Assembly (NCBI RefSeq): GCF_007483665.1
Contig: NZ_VIQO01000013.1
Location: forward strand, 1 to 64,000
DNA length: 64,000 nucleotides
Direction of reading: 5' to 3'
DNA from: Catellatospora sichuanensis
Lineage (GTDB): Bacteria > Actinomycetota > Actinomycetes > Mycobacteriales > Micromonosporaceae
Shown here piece by piece: positions 49,770 to 58,173 of the stretch (positions are counted from its first letter, which is position 1; the number at the start of each line of letters is the position of its first letter). Under the pieces are notes generated by a model. The model was not told the origin of the DNA. It did no database searches and was given only the letters and a program-made list of their open reading frames with translations. A program made the translations under genes and the position numbers.

Positions 49770-50732
49770 ATGCAGACCACGGCCATCGACGTCATCGACT
49801 ACGACGCAAACGGCTACGACTACCGCGAGTACTGGTCGGGCCGGGACTACGAACTCTGGGCCGAGCAGCGGGTGCTGCGGCGGCTGGTCCCGAAGCTGGG
49901 CCGGCCGGCCTGGTTCGCCGACTTCGGCGGGGCGTTCGGCCGCAACGCGGGGCACTACCTGGACCGCGCCGAGCATGCGGTGATCATGGACTATTCGGCC
50001 ACCAACCTGCGCAACGCCGGTGAGCGCCACGCCGCCGAGGTGGCCACCGGCAAGCTGCACCTGGTACGTGCCGACCTCTACCGCATCCCGTTCCGGGACT
50101 TCGCGTTCGACGCGGGCATGGTGGTCCGGGTGCTGCACCACCTGTCCGAGGTGAACCGCGGCCTGACCGAGATGAGCCGCACCGTCGGCAGCCGCTGGCT
50201 GGTCGACGTGCCGATCAAGCACCACGTGCTGGGCCTGGCCCGGGGCCTGCGCTGCGGGCAGTTGCGCGAGGTGCGCAGCCCGGACCCGGTGGCCATGGGC
50301 GTCGAGGAGCAGTTCTGGAACTTCCGGCTGGGCGCGGTCCGGGAACGGCTCGGCGACCTCGGCTGGCGCACCTCGCTGGGCGCGAGCGTGAACAACTTCC
50401 GGCAGTGGGAGAAGGTCGCCCCGCGCGCCAACAGGCTGGCCCGGCCCATCGTGCACGGCATGGAGGTGGTCGCGCAGACCTGCGGCAGGGGCTGGTGGGG
50501 ACCCAGCCAGTTCGTCGTCGCCCGCCGCCACGACCCGGCCCAGCCCGCGTACGACCGGCCGGGCGGCCACACCGTGGACCTGCCGCCGGAGCTGGCCGGC
50601 CTAGCCCGCCGCATGGTCTGCCCGGTGTGCGTGACCCGGCTGAGGTGGACGCCCGACACCGCGACCTGCACCCGCTGTGACCACACCTACCACCGCCACG
50701 GCGCGTTCTGGGACTTCGTCCCGCCCCAATGA
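49770..50732 (+). CDS. Class I SAM methyltransferase with C-terminal zinc-ribbon
   Basis: 320 residues. The Rossmann fold has motif I FADFGGAFGRNAGHYLDR, motif II VIMDYS, motif III VRADLYRIPF and FDAGMVVRVLHHLSEVNRGL. After residue 280 a zinc-ribbon-like end appears: VCPVCVTRLRWTPDTATCTRCDHTYHR, two CxxC pairs, similar to the Trm112-like modules in Ubie/MerR-type SAM enzymes. The fold assigns a methyltransferase; the substrate is unknown. It stands between an MFS exporter and a serine hydrolase without obvious operon links. ATG 49770 has GGAACGGAGCGG upstream. Confidence 0.82.
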   Translation: MQTTAIDVIDYDANGYDYREYWSGRDYELWAEQRVLRRLVPKLGRPAWFADFGGAFGRNAGHYLDRAEHAVIMDYSATNLRNAGERHAAEVATGKLHLVRADLYRIPFRDFAFDAGMVVRVLHHLSEVNRGLTEMSRTVGSRWLVDVPIKHHVLGLARGLRCGQLREVRSPDPVAMGVEEQFWNFRLGAVRERLGDLGWRTSLGASVNNFRQWEKVAPRANRLARPIVHGMEVVAQTCGRGWWGPSQFVVARRHDPAQPAYDRPGGHTVDLPPELAGLARRMVCPVCVTRLRWTPDTATCTRCDHTYHRHGAFWDFVPPQ

Positions 50733-50871
50733 GCACGTCTGGGCGGCTGCATCGCCACCGATCCCGAAGAAACCTCACCTACCGTTCTGTCATCTGCTGT
50801 ACTTAAAGGGAGATAACGGGGCATTCAGGCCCCGGAGAGGCCGTATTGCGACAGGCACGGGGGTCCCTGAG

Positions 50872-52119
50872 GTGCGACGGTTCGGCGTAATCGGGATAGG
50901 CCTGTCGCTGGTCGCCACCGCGGCCGTCACGGGGGCCTGTGGCAACACGATCGGCCCACCCGCGTCATGGCAGACGCCCGGCCCGACGGCTCCGGCATAC
51001 GCCGCGGCGCTCGAGACCAGGCTTCAGACGATCATGAAGGGGATGGGCGTCCCCGCCGCGGTCGTGATGATCACATCTCCGGAGCAGGGCGACTGGACCC
51101 AGACCTTCGGCACCCGCACGGTCGAGGGCGGTGGGCCCGTGACCGTCGGCGACCACTTCCGGATCGGTTCGAACACCAAGACCATGACCGGCACGGTGCT
51201 CCTGCAGCTGGCGCAGGAAGGCAAGATCGGCCTCGACGATCCGGTGTCGAAGTATCGGCCGGACGTGCCCGACGGCGACCACATCACCATCGCCCAGCTG
51301 CTGAGCATGCGCAGCGGGCTCTACAACTACTCCGAGGACGAGCAGTTCAACGCCCAGCTGGACAGCGACCCCACCCGTGTCTGGAAGCCCGACGAGCTGC
51401 TGGCCATCGCCTTCGCCAAGCCGCCGTACTTCGCGCCGGGCGCGGGATTCCACTACTCGAACACCAACCTCATCCTGGCCGGCCTCATCATCGAGCAGCT
51501 CACCGGCCACTCCCTGCGGGACGAGTTCCAGCAGCGGATCTTCGGTCCGCTCGGCCTGGCCGGGACGCTCCTGCCCACGGACACGGACTCGGCCATACCC
51601 GCTCCCCACCCGCAGGGCTACATGTTCGGCACCAACGTCAGCACGCTCGACGACCCCGCGCTGCCCGCTCCGGAGCAGTCGGCCGCCGCCGCAGGCACCC
51701 TGCTTCCCAAGGACGTCACCGTCAGCAACCCCTCGTGGGCCTGGGCGGCCGGCGGAGCGATCTCCACTGCCGCCGACCTGACCAGATACGCCACAGCGCT
51801 GGTCGGCGGCGGGCTGCTCGACCCGAAGATGCAGCAGACGCGGCTGGACAGCATCCAGCCCATCCAGACCCCGGCACCGTTCGAGGTCGGCTACGGGCTG
51901 GCGCTGGTCCGGTTCGGACCGCTGTACGGCCACGACGGCCAGATCCCGGGCTTCAACTCGTTCATGGCCCACGACCCCGTCCGCAAGGACACGGTCATCG
52001 TGCTGACCTCGCTGTTCGCCGGCCCGGACGGCAAGCAGCCGGCCAACGAGATGGCCATGGCGATCATCCAGGCGCTGTACGGACTACCGGCGGCCGCGTC
52101 CCCGTCGCCCGGCCGATGA
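50872..52119 (+). CDS. Serine hydrolase lipoprotein (beta-lactamase/DD-peptidase fold)
   Basis: 415 residues from GTG 50872. The signal peptide ends at lipobox VTGAC (Cys23). The active-site serine and lysine are S100-x-x-K103 in GSNTKTM; Y195-x-N197 in FHYSNTN and the GHDGQIPG motif (third box) complete the class C-like set. Members are D-alanyl-D-alanine carboxypeptidases, esterases or beta-lactamase-like enzymes at the membrane surface. An upstream ATT codon with a GGAGAGG site at 50833 is a curious alternative but would add a short lead before the signal peptide. Confidence 0.85.
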   Translation: MRRFGVIGIGLSLVATAAVTGACGNTIGPPASWQTPGPTAPAYAAALETRLQTIMKGMGVPAAVVMITSPEQGDWTQTFGTRTVEGGGPVTVGDHFRIGSNTKTMTGTVLLQLAQEGKIGLDDPVSKYRPDVPDGDHITIAQLLSMRSGLYNYSEDEQFNAQLDSDPTRVWKPDELLAIAFAKPPYFAPGAGFHYSNTNLILAGLIIEQLTGHSLRDEFQQRIFGPLGLAGTLLPTDTDSAIPAPHPQGYMFGTNVSTLDDPALPAPEQSAAAAGTLLPKDVTVSNPSWAWAAGGAISTAADLTRYATALVGGGLLDPKMQQTRLDSIQPIQTPAPFEVGYGLALVRFGPLYGHDGQIPGFNSFMAHDPVRKDTVIVLTSLFAGPDGKQPANEMAMAIIQALYGLPAAASPSPGR

Positions 52120-52208
52120 CCCTGCGGCGCACGCACACCTGAGACGGAATCCGCGCCGGGGCCCGACAACCGTTACATGGCATCACATACGACCGGCGCA
52201 CAAGCTTG

Positions 52209-52238
52209 TTGCTCAAACAGGACAGAGTGCCTTACCGT
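52209..52238 (+). promoter_or_regulatory. Possible promoter of the ALF/LPXTG gene
   Basis: TTGCTC (52209-52214), 18 bases, then TACCGT (52233-52238). Both boxes fit the housekeeping consensus moderately well, and the leader is about 30 bases with GGGGAGGC before the start. Confidence 0.4.
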
Positions 52239-52274
52239 GGCCACCTTTGGTGTGATCACGGGGAGGCATGCCTC

Positions 52275-53123
52275 ATGCGATGGAAAACACTGGCCGGCGT
52301 AGCCATCACCTTGGCTTGGCTGATGCCGGCAGTCCCGGCAGCAGCCAACGAGCCGGCGCAGATCGGTCTCAGCCAAGCTTGCGAGCTCGGCCAGCGGATG
52401 ACGTACCCGGACCTGCGGCCGTTGCTCGACGCCGATGCCGATGCCATGACCGACAACCAGGTGCGGATCCGGGTGAACCAGGTCCTTGCCGCGAGCAAGG
52501 GCTTCTACGGCCTGGTTGCCGAGCGTGCGCAGGAGGCGCTCGACGGCAAGAAGGAAGGCCCGGAGAAGGACACCCGCAACTTCCTCAAGTCCGGGGCACC
52601 GAACGTGTGGAACACGGACGTGCGGCTCCTGACGTCCCAGACCATGGCCAAGGGCGGTCCGCACGTCAAAGAAGCCGCGAACAAGGTGCTCGGCGACGGC
52701 TCCGTAGGGGTGCTGCTCAACTTCCTCAACGAGGGCCAGCACACGGCACGCACGCAGGACTACCGCGACCTCGTCACCGGGGCCGGGCGCACCGGCGGTC
52801 CCGAGGTGGTCAAGGCCGCGACGGCCGCGCTGGACGGCACCTTCGAGGACCTGCGCGTCTTCCTCTGCAGCGGCTGGCTGGCGGCGCACGGCAAGGACCA
52901 GGGGACGATCACACCGACGCCGACGCCGACACCCACGCCGACACCGACTTCGACACCCGAGCAGACCACGACACCCGGGCAGTCGGTGACACCCACGGCG
53001 ACAGCCACCACGGGTGCGCTGCCCACCACCGGGCCGAACACCACGGCGATGCTGGTCGTGGGCGCATCTCTGATCGCCTGTGGCGCGGCCGGAGTCATGA
53101 TCGCCCGCCGCCGCCGCGCGTAG
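52275..53123 (+). CDS. Secreted ALF-repeat protein with LPXTG sorting signal
   Basis: 282 residues. Signal peptide MRWKTLAGVAITLAWLMPAVPAAA is followed by an Ala-rich helical region with repeating segments (RPLLDADADAMTDNQVRIRVNQVLAASKGF, VKEAANKVLGDGSVGVLLNFL, VVKAATAALDGTFEDLRVFL) resembling ALF repeats, each roughly 40-45 residues. A Thr/Pro stalk (TPTPTPTPTPTPTSTPEQTTT) leads to LPTTG (249-253), a hydrophobic segment and RRRR. A sortase would anchor it to the wall. Function unknown. The gene stands alone. Confidence 0.8.
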   Translation: MRWKTLAGVAITLAWLMPAVPAAANEPAQIGLSQACELGQRMTYPDLRPLLDADADAMTDNQVRIRVNQVLAASKGFYGLVAERAQEALDGKKEGPEKDTRNFLKSGAPNVWNTDVRLLTSQTMAKGGPHVKEAANKVLGDGSVGVLLNFLNEGQHTARTQDYRDLVTGAGRTGGPEVVKAATAALDGTFEDLRVFLCSGWLAAHGKDQGTITPTPTPTPTPTPTSTPEQTTTPGQSVTPTATATTGALPTTGPNTTAMLVVGASLIACGAAGVMIARRRRA

Positions 53124-53212
53124 TCCCGATCGGGTTGGGGTTCGGGTCGCCCGGACCTCCACCGCCCGCACCGGTGGGCGGCGCGCAATCCGGCGCCGCC
53201 CACTCCGGCTGC

Positions 53213-54127
53213 TCAGCGGCAGCTCGGCACCATCACGCACAGCCGCACGGCAGCCTTCACCGACAGCGCCTTGATCCGCTCCGGCTGATCCTGCTGCAGG
53301 TGAACGATCGTGACCACGTCCCGCACCCGAATCAGGGCGTACAGCGCCAGGGCGCCCTGCCCGGCCGACTCCCCGGTGCTGTCCAGCACGGAGACGTACC
53401 GCTGGCGGACGAGCACCGACTCGTCACCGGCGAATCCCTCCGCCAGCACACTCCAGCTGATCTCCGCGTGCGCCGGATTCCGTTCCGTGCTGGCCTCGGT
53501 GCCGGCGCGGTACGACCTGCACGCACGCACGAACCGACGCGCGTCCGCGAGGACCTGAGCCGCATCCTTGGCCGTGTACCGGCGCGTGTTCACGAAGACC
53601 CGGTCGCTGTCGGCGTCGTGGGGATCCCCGGTGACCACCGTGTGGCCACGCCCCGCGGTATGCCGCAACGGAGCGACGATCTTCAGGCCGGCATACGCCG
53701 GGCACTCGTCGTGGCCGAAAACGAAACCCTGCTCACCGGGCAGAGACATGTACTGGTTGTCGAGGATCGCGTCGGTCCCGACGTCCTCGGCCTGCAGCAG
53801 CGCCTCGACGGGGACCTCCGGCGGCGCCGTGCCGGTGGACGGCGTGCCCGCCGGGGTCGACGGCGAGGGCGCACCCGTAGGCGACGGCGAGGCCATGACG
53901 GTCGGCCCGCTCCGGCTCGCGGCGACGTCCGGCACCCGCCCGCCGGGCCCGGTGCCGACCGTGGCCCATACGCCGGCCACCAGTACGAGCACCACCACCG
54001 GGACGGCCACCACCGAGCGCAGCGTACGCCGCCGCGCGGTGGCCCGCAGCTGCGCCGGATCGGCCCAGCGCACCGCGTTCAGCTCGCCCGCGATGCGGTC
54101 GACGAGCTGGTCGACGTGGTCAGACAT
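53213..54127 (-). CDS. Membrane-anchored protein coupled to the sigma factor (possible anti-sigma)
   Basis: 304 residues, GGGAGG before the start. The cytoplasmic N-terminus (MSDHVDQLVDRIAGELNAVRWADPAQLRATARRRTL) is short and basic; one membrane span (SVVAVPVVVLVLVAGVWATVG) follows, then a Pro/Ser/Thr stalk and an outer domain with cysteines in HDECPAYAG, RACRSYRAG and MVPSC. It starts eight bases before the sigma gene stop, a coupling typical of sigma/anti-sigma pairs. No known zinc anti-sigma motif is present, so regulation of the sigma factor is inferred from arrangement only. Confidence 0.65.
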   Translation of the reverse strand: MSDHVDQLVDRIAGELNAVRWADPAQLRATARRRTLRSVVAVPVVVLVLVAGVWATVGTGPGGRVPDVAASRSGPTVMASPSPTGAPSPSTPAGTPSTGTAPPEVPVEALLQAEDVGTDAILDNQYMSLPGEQGFVFGHDECPAYAGLKIVAPLRHTAGRGHTVVTGDPHDADSDRVFVNTRRYTAKDAAQVLADARRFVRACRSYRAGTEASTERNPAHAEISWSVLAEGFAGDESVLVRQRYVSVLDSTGESAGQGALALYALIRVRDVVTIVHLQQDQPERIKALSVKAAVRLCVMVPSCR

Positions 54128-54614
54128 CGTGGACCTCCCATTCCGTGCCGAGCAGGCCGGCAAGCGCGACCCGCCCACGCGACAGCCGCGCCTTGACCGT
54201 GCCGACGGGCGCCCCGGTCTCCGCGGCGATGTCCTTGACCGGCATGCCGAGCAGATGGTGCAGGGCGAGCGCCACCCGCTGCTCCTCCGGCAGCCGACGC
54301 AGCGCGGCGACCACGTCGACGGTGTCGCCGTCCGGGCCCGACACGGCCTGCGCCGTGCCGTGCCGCACGTGCGCGCGGGCGCGGTTGCGGGCCCGGCGCC
54401 ACCCGCTGATCGCGATGCGGGTCGCGGTGACCCGCAGCCAGGCCTCCGGGTTCTCGTGCGAGCCGACCGTGGCCCAGCGCTGCCAGGCGCGGATGAACGC
54501 CTCCTGCACCGCGTCCTGGGCCTCGGTGACGTCGCCGGTCAGCGCGTACACGTAGCCGAGCAGCCGCCCGCGGGAGGCTCGGTAGAGCTCGTCGTAGTCG
54601 TCCGCTCGGCTCAC
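54120..54614 (-). CDS. ECF RNA polymerase sigma factor (SigE-like family)
   Basis: 164 residues. Region 2 (DDYDELYRASRGRLLGYVYALTGDVTEAQDAVQEAFIRAWQRW) binds the -10 element, and region 4 (ALRRLPEEQRVALALHHLLGMPVKDIAAETGAPVGTVKARLSRGRVAL) the -35 element. This is the SigE-like (SACE-type) ECF group common in actinomycetes. GTG start without a strong ribosome site. The overlap with the membrane partner gene suggests a co-transcribed signalling pair; the signal is unknown. Confidence 0.9.
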   Translation of the reverse strand: MSRADDYDELYRASRGRLLGYVYALTGDVTEAQDAVQEAFIRAWQRWATVGSHENPEAWLRVTATRIAISGWRRARNRARAHVRHGTAQAVSGPDGDTVDVVAALRRLPEEQRVALALHHLLGMPVKDIAAETGAPVGTVKARLSRGRVALAGLLGTEWEVHDV

Positions 54615-54776
54615 GAGCAGCCCCGTGTGATGAACATGCGGTAGATACGCCCGGCCCGCCGAAAAGGTTGCCGATCTTGGGGCGCGACGTGGCCGTCCTC
54701 AGCGGGCCGGCTCCCGCCCGGCACGCAGCGCACGAAAAACCGCCCCCCACACACGTGAGGAGCGGTTTCGCTGCAG

Positions 54777-54849
54777 AGCCGCCTAACGGAATCGAACCGT
54801 TGACCTTGTTATTACGAGTAACACGCTCTACCGACTGAGCTAAGGCGGC
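54777..54849 (-). tRNA. tRNA-Thr (anticodon CGT)
   Basis: This is a complete 73-base cloverleaf on the minus strand. GCCGCCT pairs with AGGCGGC in the acceptor stem; the D-arm contains AGCTCAGTCGGTAGAGC; the anticodon stem TGTTA/TAACA encloses CTCGTAA with CGT; the T-arm is AACGG TTCGATT CCGTT. CCA is not encoded. It reads ACG codons. No attachment-site duplicate was noticed nearby. Confidence 0.95.
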
Positions 54850-54914
54850 AACGTCGCATCACTATACGCGATCAGGCAGCCCTCCGGCCAACGGGTAGGC
54901 GGCGGGTCACATTT

Positions 54915-55205
54915 TCACGCGGCGACGGGTGTGAACTGCCCGAACTTCAGGCCGTCCTTCTCGCCGAAACGCTCGGCGTGGCTCACGATCACGCGCTGCA
55001 CGGTGGCGGCCCGCTCGGCGTCCTCGGCCTCGATCCGGACCACCAAGGCGTCGGCGGTGGCGGTCAGCTCGGCCCGGCCGGCCTCGAAGGCGGCGCTGCC
55101 GCGGTCCTCGGCCAGCTCCACGTCGATCTTGTGGCTGAAGTGGGTCAGCACCTGCTTGAGGTAGCGGGCGGCGCGCGTGGTCGGGGCGTTCCCCTCAACG
55201 ATCAT
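54915..55205 (-). CDS. DUF2218 family protein
   Basis: 96 residues from ATG 55205 (a second ATG lies at 55208). Family blocks: TTRAARYLKQVLTHFSHKIDVEL, an Ala-rich strand-helix core (GRAELTATADALVVRIEAEDAE) and the closing VIVSHAERFGEKDGLKFGQF. In other actinobacteria such genes often stand in siderophore or iron-uptake clusters; here it stands alone. An iron-box-like sequence lies directly upstream. Function unknown. Confidence 0.82.
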   Translation of the reverse strand: MIVEGNAPTTRAARYLKQVLTHFSHKIDVELAEDRGSAAFEAGRAELTATADALVVRIEAEDAERAATVQRVIVSHAERFGEKDGLKFGQFTPVAA

Positions 55206-55212
55206 CATGGAG

Positions 55213-55231
55213 TTAGGGTATCCTCACTTTC
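55213..55231 (-). promoter_or_regulatory. Weak IdeR/DtxR-like box upstream of DUF2218 gene
   Basis: On the plus strand TTAGGGTATCCTCACTTTC shares roughly 12 of 19 positions with the IdeR consensus TTAGGTTAGGCTAACCTAA. The left half-site TTAGG is exact. It sits less than ten bases from the start codon, where a repressor would block expression. Confidence 0.3.
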
Positions 55232-55305
55232 GCTGGTCGCCCACACGAGGACCACCCGAGGTGTCCGGATGGCGGCAGCCGGTGCGGATTGCCCGATCGG
55301 GCCGG

Positions 55306-55333
55306 TGCGACCTGGTCCACTGCGGACTAGGCT
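55306..55333 (+). promoter_or_regulatory. Possible leaderless promoter of the metallophosphoesterase gene
   Basis: TGCGAC (55306-55311) and TAGGCT (55328-55333) are 16 bases apart, and the GTG start lies eight bases after the -10 box. No ribosome site is present, which together suggests a leaderless transcript, common in actinobacteria. Confidence 0.45.
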
Positions 55334-55341
55334 GCGCTGCT

Positions 55342-57108
55342 GTGACCGTGATCCCTCCGCGCAGTCCCTCAGACCCGACGCCGGTGTCGGGCCGGACGCA
55401 CCGTCCGAGCAAACTCGAGCCCGCGCAGCTCGGGTTCACCCCGCAACCTCCGGTGGCCTGGCTGAGCCCGCTGCAGCTCGCCGCCACGGGCGTACGCGTC
55501 GCGTTCGCCGCACAGTTCGGCGCCTACCTGGACAAACGCGAGCTGCAGAACGCCTTCCCCACCAAGGTCCACGACGAGCACGTCAACGACGAGGAGCTGT
55601 GGCTGGACTACATCGCCGACCTCGGCGACGGGTTCAACGCCACCTACTCGATGGCCTACCTGCTGGCGCAGGAGGAGATCGAGGCGACCGGTGAGCGGCT
55701 GCCGCGCGGCCGGGTGCTGGTGCTCGGCGGCGACTCCGTGTATCCGACGGCCAGCGGCAAGGCGTACGAGGACCGCTTCGAAGGCCCGTTCCGCGCGGCG
55801 CTGCCGCAGGTCCCGGCCGAGAACGGGCCGACGCTGTTCGCCCTGCCCGGCAACCACGACTGGTACGACGGCCTGACCGCGTTCCTGCGCCTGTTCGCGC
55901 GGCGTGAGGGTTCGCGCATCGGCGGCTGGCGCACCAGGCAGACCCGCTCCTACTTCGCCCTGCAGCTGCCGCACCGGTGGTGGCTGCTGGCGCTGGACGC
56001 CCAGGGCGCGGCCTACATGGACGACCCGCAGCTGGAGTACTTCCGCGGCGTGGCCGCCAACATCGAGGAAGGTGACCGGATCATCCTGGTCACCCCGCAG
56101 CCGGCCTGGGTGCAGTCCGAGGAGCATCCGCTCTACTACGACACCATCGACTACTTCCTGCGTACGGTCATCGACCCGACCGGCGCGAGCGTGGCCCTGA
56201 TGGTCAGCGGCGACCTGCACCACTACGCGCGGTACGCGCAGAGCGACAGCGGCCAGCAGCTCATCACCTGCGGCGGCGGCGGGGCGTACATGGCGGCCAC
56301 CAACCACCTGCCCGAGGCCATCACCGTGCCGCCCAAGCACTCGCAGGTACGCCGGCAGAGCACCGGCCTGCCGTACGCGCTGCAGAAGACGTACCCGACG
56401 AAGCTGCGTTCGCGCTGGCTGGGCGGCGGCGTCTTCGCCCGCCTGCCGTGGCGCAACCCGGGTTTCGCCACGATGCTCGGCATCATGCACACGATGCTGA
56501 TGCTGTCGCTGAACAACGCGGCCGGCCGCATCCTCACCGTGCCGATCTTCATGATGACCGCGCTGGTGATGTTCTCGTGCGTGTTCTTCTCGGTCGGCCT
56601 CACCGAGGCCGCGGCGAAGATAACGCCGGTGGTGCTCGGCGCGCTGCACGGCTGCGCGCACATCGCGCTGGGCGTGGTGGGGCTGTCCCTGTGGCGGCTG
56701 CTGCCGTTCGAGGGCTACAAGCCCGCGGTGCAGGCGGCGCTGGCGGTGGTGATCTACCTGACGCCGGCGGGTGTCGCGGCGGCGCTGCTGGTGTCGCTGT
56801 ACCTGCTGATCGCGGCCTCGTTCAAGGTCAACGTCAACGAGCTCTACGCCGGGCAGGGCATCGAGGACTTCAAGAGCTTCCTGCGGATGCGCTTCGCTCC
56901 CGACGGCACGCTGAGCATCTACGTGGTCGGTGTCGACAAGATCTCGAAGAAGTGGCGGGCGCAGCCGACCGGCTCCTGGTTCCGCCCGGCCACGCCGATG
57001 AAGCCCCGCCTGGTCGACGAGGTGATCACCCTGGGCGCGGCCAAGCAGCACGCCGCCCCGCCCACCGTGCTGCCCTCCGACGCGGAGGACCCGAGTCACA
57101 CGGCGTAG
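55342..57108 (+). CDS. Membrane-linked metallophosphoesterase
   Basis: 588 residues from GTG 55342. The N-terminal half is a calcineurin-like phosphoesterase: ADLGDGFN (about 92-99), VLGGDSVYP with D131, PGNHDWYDG (N171, H172) and VSGDLHHYARY (D291, H293, H294) are the metal ligands. A second half with about five membrane spans (residues 365-500: MLGIMHTMLMLSLNN, MMTALVMFSCVFFSVG, ALAVVIYLTPAGVAAALLVSLYLLI) and a C-terminal cytoplasmic tail follow. Substrate unknown; nucleotide or lipid phosphates are possible. Its end overlaps the convergent ricT-like gene by 13 bases. Confidence 0.8.
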   Translation: MTVIPPRSPSDPTPVSGRTHRPSKLEPAQLGFTPQPPVAWLSPLQLAATGVRVAFAAQFGAYLDKRELQNAFPTKVHDEHVNDEELWLDYIADLGDGFNATYSMAYLLAQEEIEATGERLPRGRVLVLGGDSVYPTASGKAYEDRFEGPFRAALPQVPAENGPTLFALPGNHDWYDGLTAFLRLFARREGSRIGGWRTRQTRSYFALQLPHRWWLLALDAQGAAYMDDPQLEYFRGVAANIEEGDRIILVTPQPAWVQSEEHPLYYDTIDYFLRTVIDPTGASVALMVSGDLHHYARYAQSDSGQQLITCGGGGAYMAATNHLPEAITVPPKHSQVRRQSTGLPYALQKTYPTKLRSRWLGGGVFARLPWRNPGFATMLGIMHTMLMLSLNNAAGRILTVPIFMMTALVMFSCVFFSVGLTEAAAKITPVVLGALHGCAHIALGVVGLSLWRLLPFEGYKPAVQAALAVVIYLTPAGVAAALLVSLYLLIAASFKVNVNELYAGQGIEDFKSFLRMRFAPDGTLSIYVVGVDKISKKWRAQPTGSWFRPATPMKPRLVDEVITLGAAKQHAAPPTVLPSDAEDPSHTA

Positions 57109-57956
57109 CGGTCCTCGTACGACTTGCGGCTCCCGCATACCGACGCCTTCGGGCAGACGGTGCGGGAGCCGTCCGCTGCCAGCCGGATCACCACGGCGTC
57201 GCGGGGCACCGAGTGCCCGACCACGCGGCCGTCGCCCTCGGGCGTGCTGACCTGCTCGCCGATGGCCGGCGCGGAGCCGTGGAAGTCCTGGTACATGGGA
57301 TGTTCGTACTTCAGGCAGCACATCAGCCGGCCGCAGGCGCCCGAGATGCGCATCGGGTTGAGCGGCAGGTCCTGCTCCTTGGCCATGCGGATGCTGACCG
57401 GCTCGAACTCGGTCAGGAACGTCGAGCAGCACAGGTCGCGGCCGCACGAACCGATGCCGCCCTGCATCTTCGCCGAGTCGCGGGCGGACAGCTGGCGCAG
57501 CTCCACCCGGCAGCGCAGGGTCGCGCCCAGGTCGCGGACGAGCGAGCGGAAGTCGACCCGGTGCGGGGCGGTGAAGTAGACGGTGGTGCGCGGGCTCGGG
57601 CCGGGGTCGTCGCCGTCGGCCGGGCCGCCGGGCACGTGGTCCACCGCGATGACCTTCATGGGCAGCTGGTGCTCGCGGATGAGCCGGTTCGAGGCGACGC
57701 GGGCCTCGGCCTTGCGCTGGCGGATCAGCTCGTCGCGGTTGACGTCCTCGGGACCGGCGATGCCGATGACCTTCGGGAAGCCGGAGGTGTCCTCCTCGCT
57801 CCACTCGGCCGCCCACACGCAGTCGGCCACCTCCGGGCCGTCGTCGGTGTGCACCAGCACCTTGTCACCGACACGCGGCCGGAACTCCCCGGGATCGAGG
57901 TAGTACAGCTTCCCGTACCGGTTGAAGGTGACCGCGCAGAGCATGCCCATCGGCAC
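57096..57956 (-). CDS. ricT: PSP1/RicT-like protein
   Basis: 286 residues from GTG 57956 (ATG 57950 is an alternative). It contains the PSP1 C-terminal domain with the invariant cysteine cluster: GSCGRDLCCSTF and SGACGRLMCCLKYE, expected to bind an iron-sulfur cluster. FTAPHRVDFRSLVRDLGATLRCRVELRQLSARDSAKMQGG precedes it. In Bacillus RicT works with other Ric proteins and RNase Y in RNA maturation; in actinobacteria the role is unclear. As in many genomes it lies close to holB and tmk. Confidence 0.88.
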   Translation of the reverse strand: MPMGMLCAVTFNRYGKLYYLDPGEFRPRVGDKVLVHTDDGPEVADCVWAAEWSEEDTSGFPKVIGIAGPEDVNRDELIRQRKAEARVASNRLIREHQLPMKVIAVDHVPGGPADGDDPGPSPRTTVYFTAPHRVDFRSLVRDLGATLRCRVELRQLSARDSAKMQGGIGSCGRDLCCSTFLTEFEPVSIRMAKEQDLPLNPMRISGACGRLMCCLKYEHPMYQDFHGSAPAIGEQVSTPEGDGRVVGHSVPRDAVVIRLAADGSRTVCPKASVCGSRKSYEDRYAV

Positions 57957-58173
57957 ACGATAGCCCGGTTTCCGGCATCCGCGGAGATCCGCGACTGCCG
58001 GGATCGCGGAAAACGCGGGGTGGCGGAACAGATCTAGTTGCGTACCTTTTCGGTTGATTCGTCGTTAGCTCTTATGGATAGGTCTTCGGGTTTGCCGTAA
58101 CCCTGCCCAGAAGCCTTCGTTGGGCCACGACGTAGGTGCGCACCCCCGCGCACCCGTCCGCCCCGGAGGAAGC

